Assembly (NCBI GenBank): GCA_902553145.1
Contig: CACDKD010000005.1
Coordinates: 1-64,000 of the forward strand
Source: an uncultured Gammaproteobacteria bacterium
Lineage (GTDB): Bacteria; Pseudomonadota; Gammaproteobacteria; Steroidobacterales; UBA11654
DNA length: 64,000 nt
Direction of reading: 5' to 3'
The translations under genes and the position numbers were made by a program. The notes below the pieces were generated by a model, which ran no database searches, was not told the origin of the DNA, and saw nothing but the letters and a program-made list of their open reading frames with translations. Below are positions 54,853-63,446 of this stretch, in pieces (the stretch's first letter is position 1; each line of letters opens with the position of its first letter).

Positions 54853-56448
54853 TTGAATAATCACTTGACTGTAATTAAAGATGATATAGATTGTCTGAAA
54901 GCTATTTCTTTCAAAAAAATATGTCTCACAAAAGAACTTTCTCAACGCATTATGCTTAAAAGTATCGACTATAGAAGATTCTTCATTTCTCTATTTCTTG
55001 TCTCGGCTTTTGTAGGTATAACTTTGGTCAATCTTGATTCAGCAAGCAATCTTTTCAATAGCACGCAATCATTTATAGCAAATAACTTTGGGTGGCTTAT
55101 CATTTTATGTGCAAATGGTTTTCTGGTTTTCTGCATATGGATGGCAATCAGTCGTTTTGGAACGATTAGATTGGGCGGAGCCGATGCCAAGCCAGAATTT
55201 AACTATATAAATTGGATCGCCATGCTATTCAGTGCGGGACTGGGCATAGGAGTAATATTCTACTCCGTGGCAGAACCAATATTACATCTCAATTCATCGG
55301 CACTATTTGAGGATGGGGCTTCCTTTAATCAAAGAGCCACATTATCAATGAATCTGACATATCTTCATTGGGGATTTCATGCTTGGGCCATATATGGCGT
55401 TGTGGGATTGTGCTTTGCTTATTTTGCATTCAACCTTGGAAGGCCTTTTAGGGTCAGCTCATTCTTTCTTGATGTCGGGCTGCAGAGTGCATGGAGTCGA
55501 GTGATTGTCGATGTCTTTGCTATTCTAGCGACCGTCTTTGGTATTGCCACATCATTGGGGTTAGGAGCTACCCAGATAAGCACTGGACTTGAATATGTAG
55601 GCATTGCAAGCTCAACGCTCATTGGCACATTCTGGATTATAATCTTCATTACAATGCTGGGACTCATTAGTGTGGTTTTGGGTTTGAATGCTGGAATAAA
55701 AAGACTCTCACAATTCAACATGATTTTATGCGGATTCTTTTTGATCACGATATTTTTTACAGGTCCTACAGGATTTATACTTGATGGATTCGTAGAAAAT
55801 ATTGGCACTTATCTTCAAAACTTTATCAATTTGTCTAGCAACGTAGATGCCTATAGAGACACGGAATGGCAAAATGCTTGGACGCTCTTCTACTACTGTT
55901 GGTGGTTTGCATGGTCACCTTTTGTGGGTCTTTTTATTGCTAGAATCTCTTATGGAAGAACGATTAAAGAATTCATCCTTGGGGTTGTTTTATTGCCGTC
56001 ATTGATAGTTTTCATATGGTTGAGTGTTTTCGGAAATGCTGCAATATATCAAGAGTTTACGTCAGCTGGGTCACTTGCAGATGTCATCAATCAAGATATT
56101 TCAGCATCCCTTTTCGTGTTCTTAGAGCAATACCCTGGTGCAAGCATTCTAATGGTCGTTTCTTTGGTTAACATAGTTACATTTTTTGTAACCTCCTCTG
56201 ATTCAGGAGCATTGGTTAGCGCCATGATGACTTCATCAAATCAACTTGATTCCAGAGAGGATGCTCCTGCATTATTTTCGAGGATAGTTTGGGCACTTAT
56301 GCTTGGCATAATAGCCATTATTCTCCTATCTGGAGGAGGATTATCAGCGCTTCAGACATCGGTTATTGCAACCGGTCTGCCCTTTGCATTAATTGCCTGC
56401 ATTGCTGCTAGAAACTTATATAAAAAATTAAAGATTGATTCCAATTAA
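54853..56448 (+). CDS. BCCT-family transporter (betaine/carnitine/choline type)
   Basis: A 531-residue, 12-segment carrier. NYINWIAMLFSAGLGIGVIF (the glycine stretch of TM3), WGFHAWAIYGVVGLCFAYFA, and WTLFYYCWWFAWSPFVGLFI with IARISYGRTIKEFILGV are the hallmark BCCT sequences. The Trp-rich segment in TM8 forms the aromatic cage for the quaternary ammonium group. The start is TTG supported by a strong AGGAGG 4 nt upstream. It opens the corrinoid-methyltransferase operon, so a methylated amine such as glycine betaine is the likely cargo. Confidence 0.95.
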   Translation: MNNHLTVIKDDIDCLKAISFKKICLTKELSQRIMLKSIDYRRFFISLFLVSAFVGITLVNLDSASNLFNSTQSFIANNFGWLIILCANGFLVFCIWMAISRFGTIRLGGADAKPEFNYINWIAMLFSAGLGIGVIFYSVAEPILHLNSSALFEDGASFNQRATLSMNLTYLHWGFHAWAIYGVVGLCFAYFAFNLGRPFRVSSFFLDVGLQSAWSRVIVDVFAILATVFGIATSLGLGATQISTGLEYVGIASSTLIGTFWIIIFITMLGLISVVLGLNAGIKRLSQFNMILCGFFLITIFFTGPTGFILDGFVENIGTYLQNFINLSSNVDAYRDTEWQNAWTLFYYCWWFAWSPFVGLFIARISYGRTIKEFILGVVLLPSLIVFIWLSVFGNAAIYQEFTSAGSLADVINQDISASLFVFLEQYPGASILMVVSLVNIVTFFVTSSDSGALVSAMMTSSNQLDSREDAPALFSRIVWALMLGIIAIILLSGGGLSALQTSVIATGLPFALIACIAARNLYKKLKIDSN

Positions 56449-56462
56449 AAAAGATTGATTCC
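56430..56462 (+). repeat. 20-bp-period tandem duplication over the BCCT stop codon
   Basis: AAAGATTGATTCC occurs at 56430-56442 and again at 56450-56462. The first copy encodes the last residues of the carrier; the second follows its stop. Confidence 0.7.
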
Positions 56463-56524
56463 GATAATATTTAGTGGTCTGATGATCCATATTATGACCA
56501 AAATATCCTATACATTTCATACCC

Positions 56525-59119
56525 ATGGCCTCTAAGTTTCCAAGCGAGGCTGAAGTCGTCATAGTTGGCGTTGGCGGCATTGTTGGATCGATGATCGCAT
56601 ACTGGCTTACAGAACTTGGTCAGAAAAACATAGTGGGATTGGAAAAATCAAGTGTGATTCCCTCAGATATGGGATCTACTGCTCATGCTTCAGACTTTGT
56701 CTACAACACAACACACGATAAACTTGGAAACTGGTCGACTGCCTTCAGTCGTAATTTTTACGATGACAATGGCTTCTTCTTGAAAAAAGGAGGCTTAGAA
56801 ATCTGTCGAAAAGACGATGATGTTCTCTGGGAAGAGCTGAAACGAAAGGTGTCATCAGGCAAGGCTTTTGGAACCAATGTAAGATTAATTTCTGCCGCTG
56901 AAGCCAAAGAAAAATTTCCTTTATTAGACGAAGATTCGATACGAGGAGCAATGTGGGATCCGGATGCCGGTCTTGTAACGCCTCGATCACAGGATGTGGT
57001 TCGGTTTGCCGTTGAGCATGCAAAAGAAAAAGGTGCACTTAAAACATATGCCGATACTCCTGCAACAGGCTTTGAGATTGAGAATGGACGAATTACTGCC
57101 GTAAAAACAGAGAGAGGAACAATCAAAACTGACAAAGTCGTCATCGCATCTGGAATCTGGGGGCCTTTGGTTGGAGAGATGGCTGGTGTTTCGGTTCCAT
57201 TAATGCCAGTGGAGCATCCATTGTTGTTCTTTGGTCCGCTGCCTGAAGCACAAGGTGCTGAGGATTTTCTTGTTTATCCATTGATGAGAGACCAAGGAAA
57301 CTCTGCTTATGTCCGAGATACAGGCAAACTTCATGGTGGCATGCTTGAATGGGGTTTTTACGAAGACAAAGAGCCTAGGCTTGTTGATGCCGAGGACATT
57401 GGTAATCCTGAAAAGACTATGATGTCTGATTCGATGAGGTATCTTGATCTCGAAGAAGTTGCTGAGCCTCTAGAAAAAGCTTTTGAAACAACGCCGATAC
57501 TCGCTGAACTGGGCTGGGATGAAAGAAGTTCTTTTAATGGACTGCTTTCTGTAACACCCGATGGTGGTTCTTTAATTGGTGAAAGCCCAGAAATCAGAGG
57601 CTTTTGGTTATGTGAAGCGGTTTGGGTGAAAGACGGTCCCGGTTGTGCCAGACTCTGTGCTGAATGGATGACCAATGGCAAAACACAGATGGACATACAC
57701 TCTTTTGATATTGCCAGATTTTATCCTGCACAGAAGGAAAAAGCTTTTGTCAAATCAAGGTCTTTTGAAAATGCACAAACCATATACACTCCCCCCGTCC
57801 ATCCAAAGGAACCCTATATCAGCAGTCGAGAATTATACGTCAGCCCTTTTTATGCAAGAGAAAAAGAACTGGGCGGACACTTTGAAAATGAGATTGGAGG
57901 ATGGGAACGAGCATTTGCCTATGAGAGCAACATGGAAAAGCTGCATAATTACATGCAAGAGGTTCCGATTAGAGAAAACGAATGGGACAGAAGGCATGTG
58001 CCATATGAAATTGCCAATGCAGAACACTTAGCAATGAGCGATTCTGCTGGGATGATCAATCTATCCCATTTTGCGATCGTTGATGTCGAGGGTCCCGATG
58101 CAGAGCGGATGCTAGAAGACCTTTCGGTTGCCAAAGTTGGTGGCGATACGCCTCAAGATAAAATTATCTACACCAATTTCTTAGATGAAGATGGTGGTGT
58201 GCATGCAGACCTGACCATCTCGCGTTTGGGATCTGATCGTTATCGAGTTGTCACCGGCGGTGCCGATGGAAATCGTGATTGGGTCACGATGCGTAATTAC
58301 CGAGATGACATGGGATTTAATGCCGACGTGAAGATTCGTACCCATGATATGGCGACTTTAGGATTATGGGGCCCTAAAGCAAAGGATGCCTTGGGTCACT
58401 TTATTGATCCAAATGAGATCAGCATCGAGAATTTTCCTTTTGTAGAGGCAAAACATCTCACCCTCAATTTATCTGGAGGGAAAGCAATTGATGTTTGGGC
58501 AGCCCGAATTTCATATGTTGGAGAGAGTGGTTGGGAAATCTATTTGAATAATGATAGTGAGGATGGTCTAGCTCTTTATGATTCTCTTCTTGAAGTTGGA
58601 GTTGTTCCAGTAGGCATAGAAACTTACGCCAATAGTCGACGGCTTGAAAAAAGCTTCAGACTTCAAGGGGCTGACTTATTGACCGAATACAATGCTTGTG
58701 AATCTGCGGTTCAAAGACCCAAGGTTAAAGAAGCGGATTTTCATGGCAAAAAAGCACACCTTGTCCATCGAGAAGAAGAGCCAAGTGCAGTTCTATGCAC
58801 AATGACCTTGGATAGTTTGGAAGTCTCTGGCGGTGGTTCGCGTTACCCTGTTGGTATCTCACCAATCATTGATCCTGATTCAGGTGAAGTTCCAACCGAT
58901 AGCAAAGGCCGAAGATCCTACAGCACCAGCATGTCTTACTGTCCATCAATTAAGAAACATGTCGTGATGGGTTATCTTCCTAATGAGATTGCTGTCCCTG
59001 GGAAGCAGCTTACATTGGAATACTTTAATGAAGATGGTGATGGAATGTATCCAATGACTGTTCAGATAGTTGGCAAGGGCTGTCTATACGATCCGAAAAA
59101 TGAAAAGGTTCGTTCATAA
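56525..59119 (+). CDS. Dimethylglycine/sarcosine-dehydrogenase-like flavoprotein fused to a GcvT-type domain
   Basis: An 864-residue enzyme. Residues ~8-400 form a DAO-type FAD domain: VVIVGVGGIVGSMIAYWL, then MGSTAHASDFV with His54 at the place of the histidine that holds FAD covalently in dimethylglycine dehydrogenase. A bridging FAO_M-like part follows. Residues ~480-855 are an aminomethyltransferase (GcvT) folate domain: SAGMINLSHFAIVDVEGPDA, MATLGLWGPKAKDAL and ARISYVGESGWEIYL. It would oxidise an N-methyl amine and pass the C1 unit to tetrahydrofolate. It lies downstream of the BCCT gene and directly before the mttB-like gene. Confidence 0.9.
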   Translation: MASKFPSEAEVVIVGVGGIVGSMIAYWLTELGQKNIVGLEKSSVIPSDMGSTAHASDFVYNTTHDKLGNWSTAFSRNFYDDNGFFLKKGGLEICRKDDDVLWEELKRKVSSGKAFGTNVRLISAAEAKEKFPLLDEDSIRGAMWDPDAGLVTPRSQDVVRFAVEHAKEKGALKTYADTPATGFEIENGRITAVKTERGTIKTDKVVIASGIWGPLVGEMAGVSVPLMPVEHPLLFFGPLPEAQGAEDFLVYPLMRDQGNSAYVRDTGKLHGGMLEWGFYEDKEPRLVDAEDIGNPEKTMMSDSMRYLDLEEVAEPLEKAFETTPILAELGWDERSSFNGLLSVTPDGGSLIGESPEIRGFWLCEAVWVKDGPGCARLCAEWMTNGKTQMDIHSFDIARFYPAQKEKAFVKSRSFENAQTIYTPPVHPKEPYISSRELYVSPFYAREKELGGHFENEIGGWERAFAYESNMEKLHNYMQEVPIRENEWDRRHVPYEIANAEHLAMSDSAGMINLSHFAIVDVEGPDAERMLEDLSVAKVGGDTPQDKIIYTNFLDEDGGVHADLTISRLGSDRYRVVTGGADGNRDWVTMRNYRDDMGFNADVKIRTHDMATLGLWGPKAKDALGHFIDPNEISIENFPFVEAKHLTLNLSGGKAIDVWAARISYVGESGWEIYLNNDSEDGLALYDSLLEVGVVPVGIETYANSRRLEKSFRLQGADLLTEYNACESAVQRPKVKEADFHGKKAHLVHREEEPSAVLCTMTLDSLEVSGGGSRYPVGISPIIDPDSGEVPTDSKGRRSYSTSMSYCPSIKKHVVMGYLPNEIAVPGKQLTLEYFNEDGDGMYPMTVQIVGKGCLYDPKNEKVRS

Positions 59120-59142
59120 ATTGATTGGAGCGAGGTGAATGT

Positions 59143-60684
59143 ATGCCTGAAAGAAAACGAAGAAGAAAAGCAGGCGGAAGAAGAAAGAAATTAGCGGCCA
59201 GAGAACAAGGTGCGGTTAATTATCGACCATATATTGAACGCAAAATTCCATATTTTGAAATATTGGATGAAGAAGGCCTTGCATCAATTGAAAAAAATGC
59301 AGACATCATACTTGAGGAGATTGGAATTGAGTTTCGAGATTTTCCAAGAGCTGTAGAATTATTCAAGAATGCAGGAGCAGATATTGATGGTGAAAGAGTC
59401 CGCTTCCCTCAAGGTTTATGTCGGGAGTTGATCCAATCAAGCGCGCCAAGTGAATATACACAACATGCAAGAAATCCAAAAAATAATGTAGTCATAGGTG
59501 GTCGAAATACCGTACTTGTTCCAGCTTACGGGCCTCCATTTGTAAGAGATTTAGACAAAGGTCGAAGATACGCGACACTTGAGGATTTTCAGAATTTCGT
59601 CAAATTAGCCTACATGAGTCCAAATCTTCACCATTCCGGTGGGACCATATGTGAGCCCGTTGATGTCCCTGTCAATAAACGTCATTTCGACATGATCTAC
59701 AGTCACATCAAATACAGTGATAAACCTTTTATGGGGTCTGTTACACATCCCGAAAGAGCTGAAGACACGGTCGCAATGGCAAAACTGGTTTTTGGAGAAA
59801 GCTTTGTACAGGAGAATACTGTTTTAACGAGCTTGATAAATGCGAATTCACCTTTAACGTTTGATGAGACAATGCTTGGTGCTGCCACGGTTTATGCTGA
59901 AAATAATCAAGCAACGATGATTTCTCCATTTATTTTGGCTGGTGCAATGTCGCCGGTGACCATAGCAGGCACAGTCACACAGATTCTGGCAGAAGCTCTT
60001 GCAGGAATGGCATATATTCAGCTTGTTAAACCAGGTGCTCCAGTCATTTTTGGTACTTTTGCTAGTGCGGTCTCAATGCAAACAGGAGCACCCACATTTG
60101 GTACACCAGAGCCAAGCCATGTGATGACAATTGTAGGTTCACTGGCTAGAAGATTGGGCGTGCCATTCAGAAGTGGTGGCGGATTGTGTGCATCGAAAAT
60201 ACCGGATGCGCAAGCTGCATATGAGTCAGCAAATACATTGCAAGCATCTGCCTTAGCTGGGGTCAATTTTATGTTGCATACAGCTGGTTGGCTAGAGGGC
60301 GGTCTTGCCATGGGCTATGAGAAATTCATCATGGATGCAGATCAGGCGGGAATGCTCGCCGTGCTTCTTGATGGAGTTGAATTGTCTGAAAATTCCATGG
60401 CAATGGATGCGTTCAGAGAAATTGGACCAGGTGGACACTTCCTTGGTGCAGCTCATACTCAAGCTAATTTTGAATCAGCTTTTTATCGTTCTGAAATTGC
60501 CGATAATAATAGCTTTGAGCAATGGGAAGAAGAAGGTAGCATGGACGCTGCAATGCGTGCCAATTCAAAATGGAAGCAACTGCTGAAAGAATACGAAGCG
60601 CCAGAATTGGATCCTGCAATAGATGAGGCTTTACTTGAGTTTATAGCTAAGAGAAAATCTGAATTTGAAGACAGAGATTATTGA
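59143..60684 (+). CDS. Trimethylamine-methyltransferase-family protein, non-pyrrolysine (MtgB-like)
   Basis: About 513 residues of the MttB superfamily. A basic N-terminal tail (RKRRRKAGGRRKK) precedes the TIM barrel: IGIEFRDFPRAVELFKNAGA, VPAYGPPFVRDLDKGRRYAT, FVKLAYMSPNLHHSGGTICE, NANSPLTFDETMLGAATVYA, PFILAGAMSPVTIAGTVTQI and FGTPEPSHVMTIVGSLARRL. The frame has no internal amber codon, so it is not a pyrrolysine enzyme; the known relatives without pyrrolysine demethylate quaternary amines such as glycine betaine (MtgB). The track start (TTG 59125) is upstream of GAGGTG; I prefer ATG 59143. The corrinoid partner gene follows after 3 nt. Confidence 0.93.
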   Translation: MPERKRRRKAGGRRKKLAAREQGAVNYRPYIERKIPYFEILDEEGLASIEKNADIILEEIGIEFRDFPRAVELFKNAGADIDGERVRFPQGLCRELIQSSAPSEYTQHARNPKNNVVIGGRNTVLVPAYGPPFVRDLDKGRRYATLEDFQNFVKLAYMSPNLHHSGGTICEPVDVPVNKRHFDMIYSHIKYSDKPFMGSVTHPERAEDTVAMAKLVFGESFVQENTVLTSLINANSPLTFDETMLGAATVYAENNQATMISPFILAGAMSPVTIAGTVTQILAEALAGMAYIQLVKPGAPVIFGTFASAVSMQTGAPTFGTPEPSHVMTIVGSLARRLGVPFRSGGGLCASKIPDAQAAYESANTLQASALAGVNFMLHTAGWLEGGLAMGYEKFIMDADQAGMLAVLLDGVELSENSMAMDAFREIGPGGHFLGAAHTQANFESAFYRSEIADNNSFEQWEEEGSMDAAMRANSKWKQLLKEYEAPELDPAIDEALLEFIAKRKSEFEDRDY

Positions 60685-60687
60685 TTT

Positions 60688-61398
60688 ATGAGCGACTCAT
60701 ATATAGAAAATGAAGAAGATATTATCTTAGCCGACTTATCGGATGATGAGCTCGTCGAGCAAATGCATGATGACTTGTATGACGGCCTAAAGGAAGAAAT
60801 AGAAGAAGGCACAGATATCTTATTATCCCGTGGATGGTCTGCAGAAAAGGTTCTCAACGAGGCGCTTGTAGCCGGAATGACCATTGTTGGAATAGATTTT
60901 AGAGACGGGATCCTTTTTGTTCCAGAAGTTTTACTGGCGGCTAATGCCATGAAAGGTGGAATGGAGATCCTTAAGCCTTTATTGGCTGAAACAGGTGCCA
61001 AGCCTGTTGGCTCAATGGTAATTGGGACTGTTAAAGGAGACATTCATGATATTGGAAAGAACCTTGTTGGCATGATGTGCGAAGGCGCGGGTTTCGAGGT
61101 CGTCGACATTGGCATCAATAATTCAGTGGAAGATTATTTTGAGGCACTGGAAAAACATAAACCGGACATATTGGGAATGTCTGCCCTCCTCACCACAACA
61201 ATGCCATATATGAAAGTCGTCATAGATGAAATGGTAAACAAGGGAATACGAGATGACTATATTGTATTGGTTGGAGGTGCTCCATTGAATGAAGAATTTG
61301 GAGAGGCTGTTGGTGCAGATCGATACTGTAGAGATTCGGCCGAAGCTGCTGCTGTTGCGATGGCAATGGTGACAGAACGTCAGGAAAGCTCCGCTTAA
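60688..61398 (+). CDS. Corrinoid (cobalamin-binding) methyl-carrier protein
   Basis: A 236-residue protein of the MtgC/MttC type. The N-terminal cap (ALVAGMTIVGIDFRDGILFV, LLAANAMKGGMEILKPLL) precedes a B12-binding Rossmann domain with GDIHDIGKN (His120 is the lower axial ligand), MSALLTTTMPYMK and VLVGGAPLNEEFGEAVGADR, i.e. the DxHxxG...SxL...GG signature. It accepts the methyl group from the MttB-like enzyme. An acidic tail of about 25 residues at the start is an addition to the common form. It starts 3 nt after the methyltransferase stop. Confidence 0.95.
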   Translation: MSDSYIENEEDIILADLSDDELVEQMHDDLYDGLKEEIEEGTDILLSRGWSAEKVLNEALVAGMTIVGIDFRDGILFVPEVLLAANAMKGGMEILKPLLAETGAKPVGSMVIGTVKGDIHDIGKNLVGMMCEGAGFEVVDIGINNSVEDYFEALEKHKPDILGMSALLTTTMPYMKVVIDEMVNKGIRDDYIVLVGGAPLNEEFGEAVGADRYCRDSAEAAAVAMAMVTERQESSA

Positions 61399-61450
61399 TT
61401 TTTAACTGATCAAAAACTGATTGCGAATCTAGCCGAATAGTTATCAAGAC

Positions 61451-62308
61451 ATGAGTGATTTAAACCAAATATCAGAAACAGTTGCTAAACGAATAAGACA
61501 AGATCTTCAGAAATCTTATATGGAAATTATTCCAGTACCAGGCATTGAGGATAAACTGGACTCTCTCCCCTCGGACATGTATTTAGCGGTCACCTGCTCT
61601 CCTACAAAAGGAGTGGATGAAACCTTGGAGCTTAGTGAAAAGCTCATCGAAAGAGGCTTTAAGGTAACACCGCATATCGCATCGAAATGCGTTAGTGGTG
61701 AAAAACACCTTGAAGCGATCATAAAAAAACTTGATGAATTGGGCATTAAAAGCATTTTTGTGCCTGGCGGCGATAGACCAGAACCAATGGGTGATTTCAA
61801 TAATGCCCTTGATCTTCTCAAAGCTTTAAAGAAGCTTGGACATAACTTAAACAAAATCGGTATGGCTGCACATCCTGAGGGTCACCCAGATGTGAGCGAT
61901 GAAATCCTAATGGAAGCGCTTGAAGAAAAAAAAGATCTTGCGGATTTTATTGTCACTCAAATGTGTTTCGATGCAGAGATTTTGAATGATTGGATGAATC
62001 AGATTCATAAGAAAGGTATAGAACTTCCTGTTTGGGTAGGGCTGCCTGGCGTAATCGAACGAGGTCGTCTACTGAAAACCTCTCTTAGAATAGGTGTTGG
62101 TGATTCCTTGCGATTCTTAAGAAAGAAATCGCAAGTTGCAACAGAACTGATGAAATCTAGTATTTATAATCCGGATGATTTGGTAAGGGATATTACTGAA
62201 CAAATTGATATCAACGATTCCAAGCTTGCCGGCTACCATATTTATTGCTTCAACCAGATTGAAACAACTGAAAAATGGCGCACCGAAAGAATCTCTGCTC
62301 TTAATTAA
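61451..62308 (+). CDS. Methylenetetrahydrofolate-reductase-like protein
   Basis: A 285-residue TIM-barrel protein of the MTHFR superfamily: FKVTPHIASKCVSGEKHLEA near residue 75, IKSIFVPGGDRPEPMGDFNN near 100, IGMAAHPEGHPDVSDEILME near 137, DFIVTQMCFDAEILNDWMNQ near 175, and LPVWVGLPGVIERGRLLKTS. The order VxGGD, AAHPEGH, TQMCFD is the MTHFR pattern. In this operon it would work in the oxidative direction, turning methyl-H4folate from demethylation into methylene-H4folate; it may need an electron acceptor different from NADH. It is not MetF-like enough to assume methionine synthesis. Confidence 0.88.
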   Translation: MSDLNQISETVAKRIRQDLQKSYMEIIPVPGIEDKLDSLPSDMYLAVTCSPTKGVDETLELSEKLIERGFKVTPHIASKCVSGEKHLEAIIKKLDELGIKSIFVPGGDRPEPMGDFNNALDLLKALKKLGHNLNKIGMAAHPEGHPDVSDEILMEALEEKKDLADFIVTQMCFDAEILNDWMNQIHKKGIELPVWVGLPGVIERGRLLKTSLRIGVGDSLRFLRKKSQVATELMKSSIYNPDDLVRDITEQIDINDSKLAGYHIYCFNQIETTEKWRTERISALN

Positions 62309-62335
62309 TCAATAAAAGCAGCATTGAAGATTTAT

Positions 62336-63424
62336 TCAAGCTTCCTTGATGAAGCCAATCAAAATTTTGGAAAGCTTCTCAGGTTTAGTCCATTGATAAA
62401 AATGGCCTCCTCCGATGTGTGGTGCACTCTCAGCATTAGGCGCCATCTTAAGAACATCTTTCTCTATTCCATTTGTTACAGGGTCATTGCCTGCAAAAAC
62501 AGATAAAAATGGTTTCTTGGATTTTCCGAAGAACTCTCTTGCTAATTTTTGCGCCTCTAATGAGGCATCAGGAATAATAGGGACCTGGCTGGGCATTGCT
62601 CTCGGTCCCATTTTATAGGAAGGGTCAGGAAATGGAGCATCATATGCTTTTACTAAATCTGTAGAAAATGGTGATAAATGACCAAGGCCTATTTGATTAA
62701 AAAAATATTCAGTAGATAGAGAAATCTTCGATCGCTTTTCCATTGAAAATGAGTTCACTAGACCGATTGGTAAATTTTCTGTATCCCAACAAAACTTCTG
62801 CCAATACATGAACTTAAGCGCAGGATGTGTTTTCCATGACCTCTCTTCTGATAAGCTCTTGCCATCCATTTGCCTGATCTGTTTCGCCATCTCCATGATG
62901 GTTAACTTTTTATCGCTCTCTCTAAAAGCTTTGATTTCATCGATAACTTGCTGCGGAACATCTGGATTATATGGCAAACCTGTATTTCCTACAGAGATCC
63001 TGATGAATCGATCTGGATCTTGAGCCACCATTCTAAGGCCAATGAGACCGCCCCAATCTTGGCCAAAAAAAGTAATTTCAGAGAAATCATTCTCAGCCAA
63101 CCACTGGCCCATCCAATCAACCTGTCTCTGATAGCTGTAATCTTCCAGAGAAGCTGGCTTGTCAGATTTTCCATAGCCAGGCAAATCGGGGGCAACCACT
63201 CTTATTCCAGCAGAAGTTAGAAAAGGTATCATTTTCGAATACAGATAACTCCATACGGGCTGACCGTGCATGGCCAATAGAATTGGTCCATCTTTAGGGC
63301 CTTCATCAATATGATGAATGCGAAGTTCCGAGCAATCGTGCGTTGTGATGTTTGTGTAATGCGGTTCAAAAGGATAACCCTTTATGTCTTCGAATCTTTC
63401 ATCCGGTGTTCGGAGTATTTTCAT
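62336..63424 (-). CDS. Haloalkane-dehalogenase-like alpha/beta hydrolase
   Basis: A 362-residue alpha/beta hydrolase with HLD-I features: oxyanion loop LLAMHGQPVWSYLYSKMIPF near residue 50, VVAPDLPGYGKSDKP, nucleophile Asp123 with a following halide-binding Trp in FFGQDWGGLIGLRM, acid in FAGNDPVTNG and base His in IGGGHFYQW near the end. The Asp nucleophile and adjacent Trp fit haloalkane dehalogenase; epoxide hydrolases also use an Asp there and often share the same Trp. A second halide-stabilising residue cannot be assigned by eye. Convergent with the MTHFR-like gene; 22 nt after the saccharopine-dehydrogenase-like gene. Confidence 0.8.
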   Translation of the reverse strand: MKILRTPDERFEDIKGYPFEPHYTNITTHDCSELRIHHIDEGPKDGPILLAMHGQPVWSYLYSKMIPFLTSAGIRVVAPDLPGYGKSDKPASLEDYSYQRQVDWMGQWLAENDFSEITFFGQDWGGLIGLRMVAQDPDRFIRISVGNTGLPYNPDVPQQVIDEIKAFRESDKKLTIMEMAKQIRQMDGKSLSEERSWKTHPALKFMYWQKFCWDTENLPIGLVNSFSMEKRSKISLSTEYFFNQIGLGHLSPFSTDLVKAYDAPFPDPSYKMGPRAMPSQVPIIPDASLEAQKLAREFFGKSKKPFLSVFAGNDPVTNGIEKDVLKMAPNAESAPHIGGGHFYQWTKPEKLSKILIGFIKEA

Positions 63425-63446
63425 CCCTTATCTCTATGGATTTGCC

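Noticed and set aside
59143-60684. Pyrrolysine-type trimethylamine methyltransferase
   Set aside because: The frame runs 513 codons with no internal TAG, so it belongs to the non-pyrrolysine branch.
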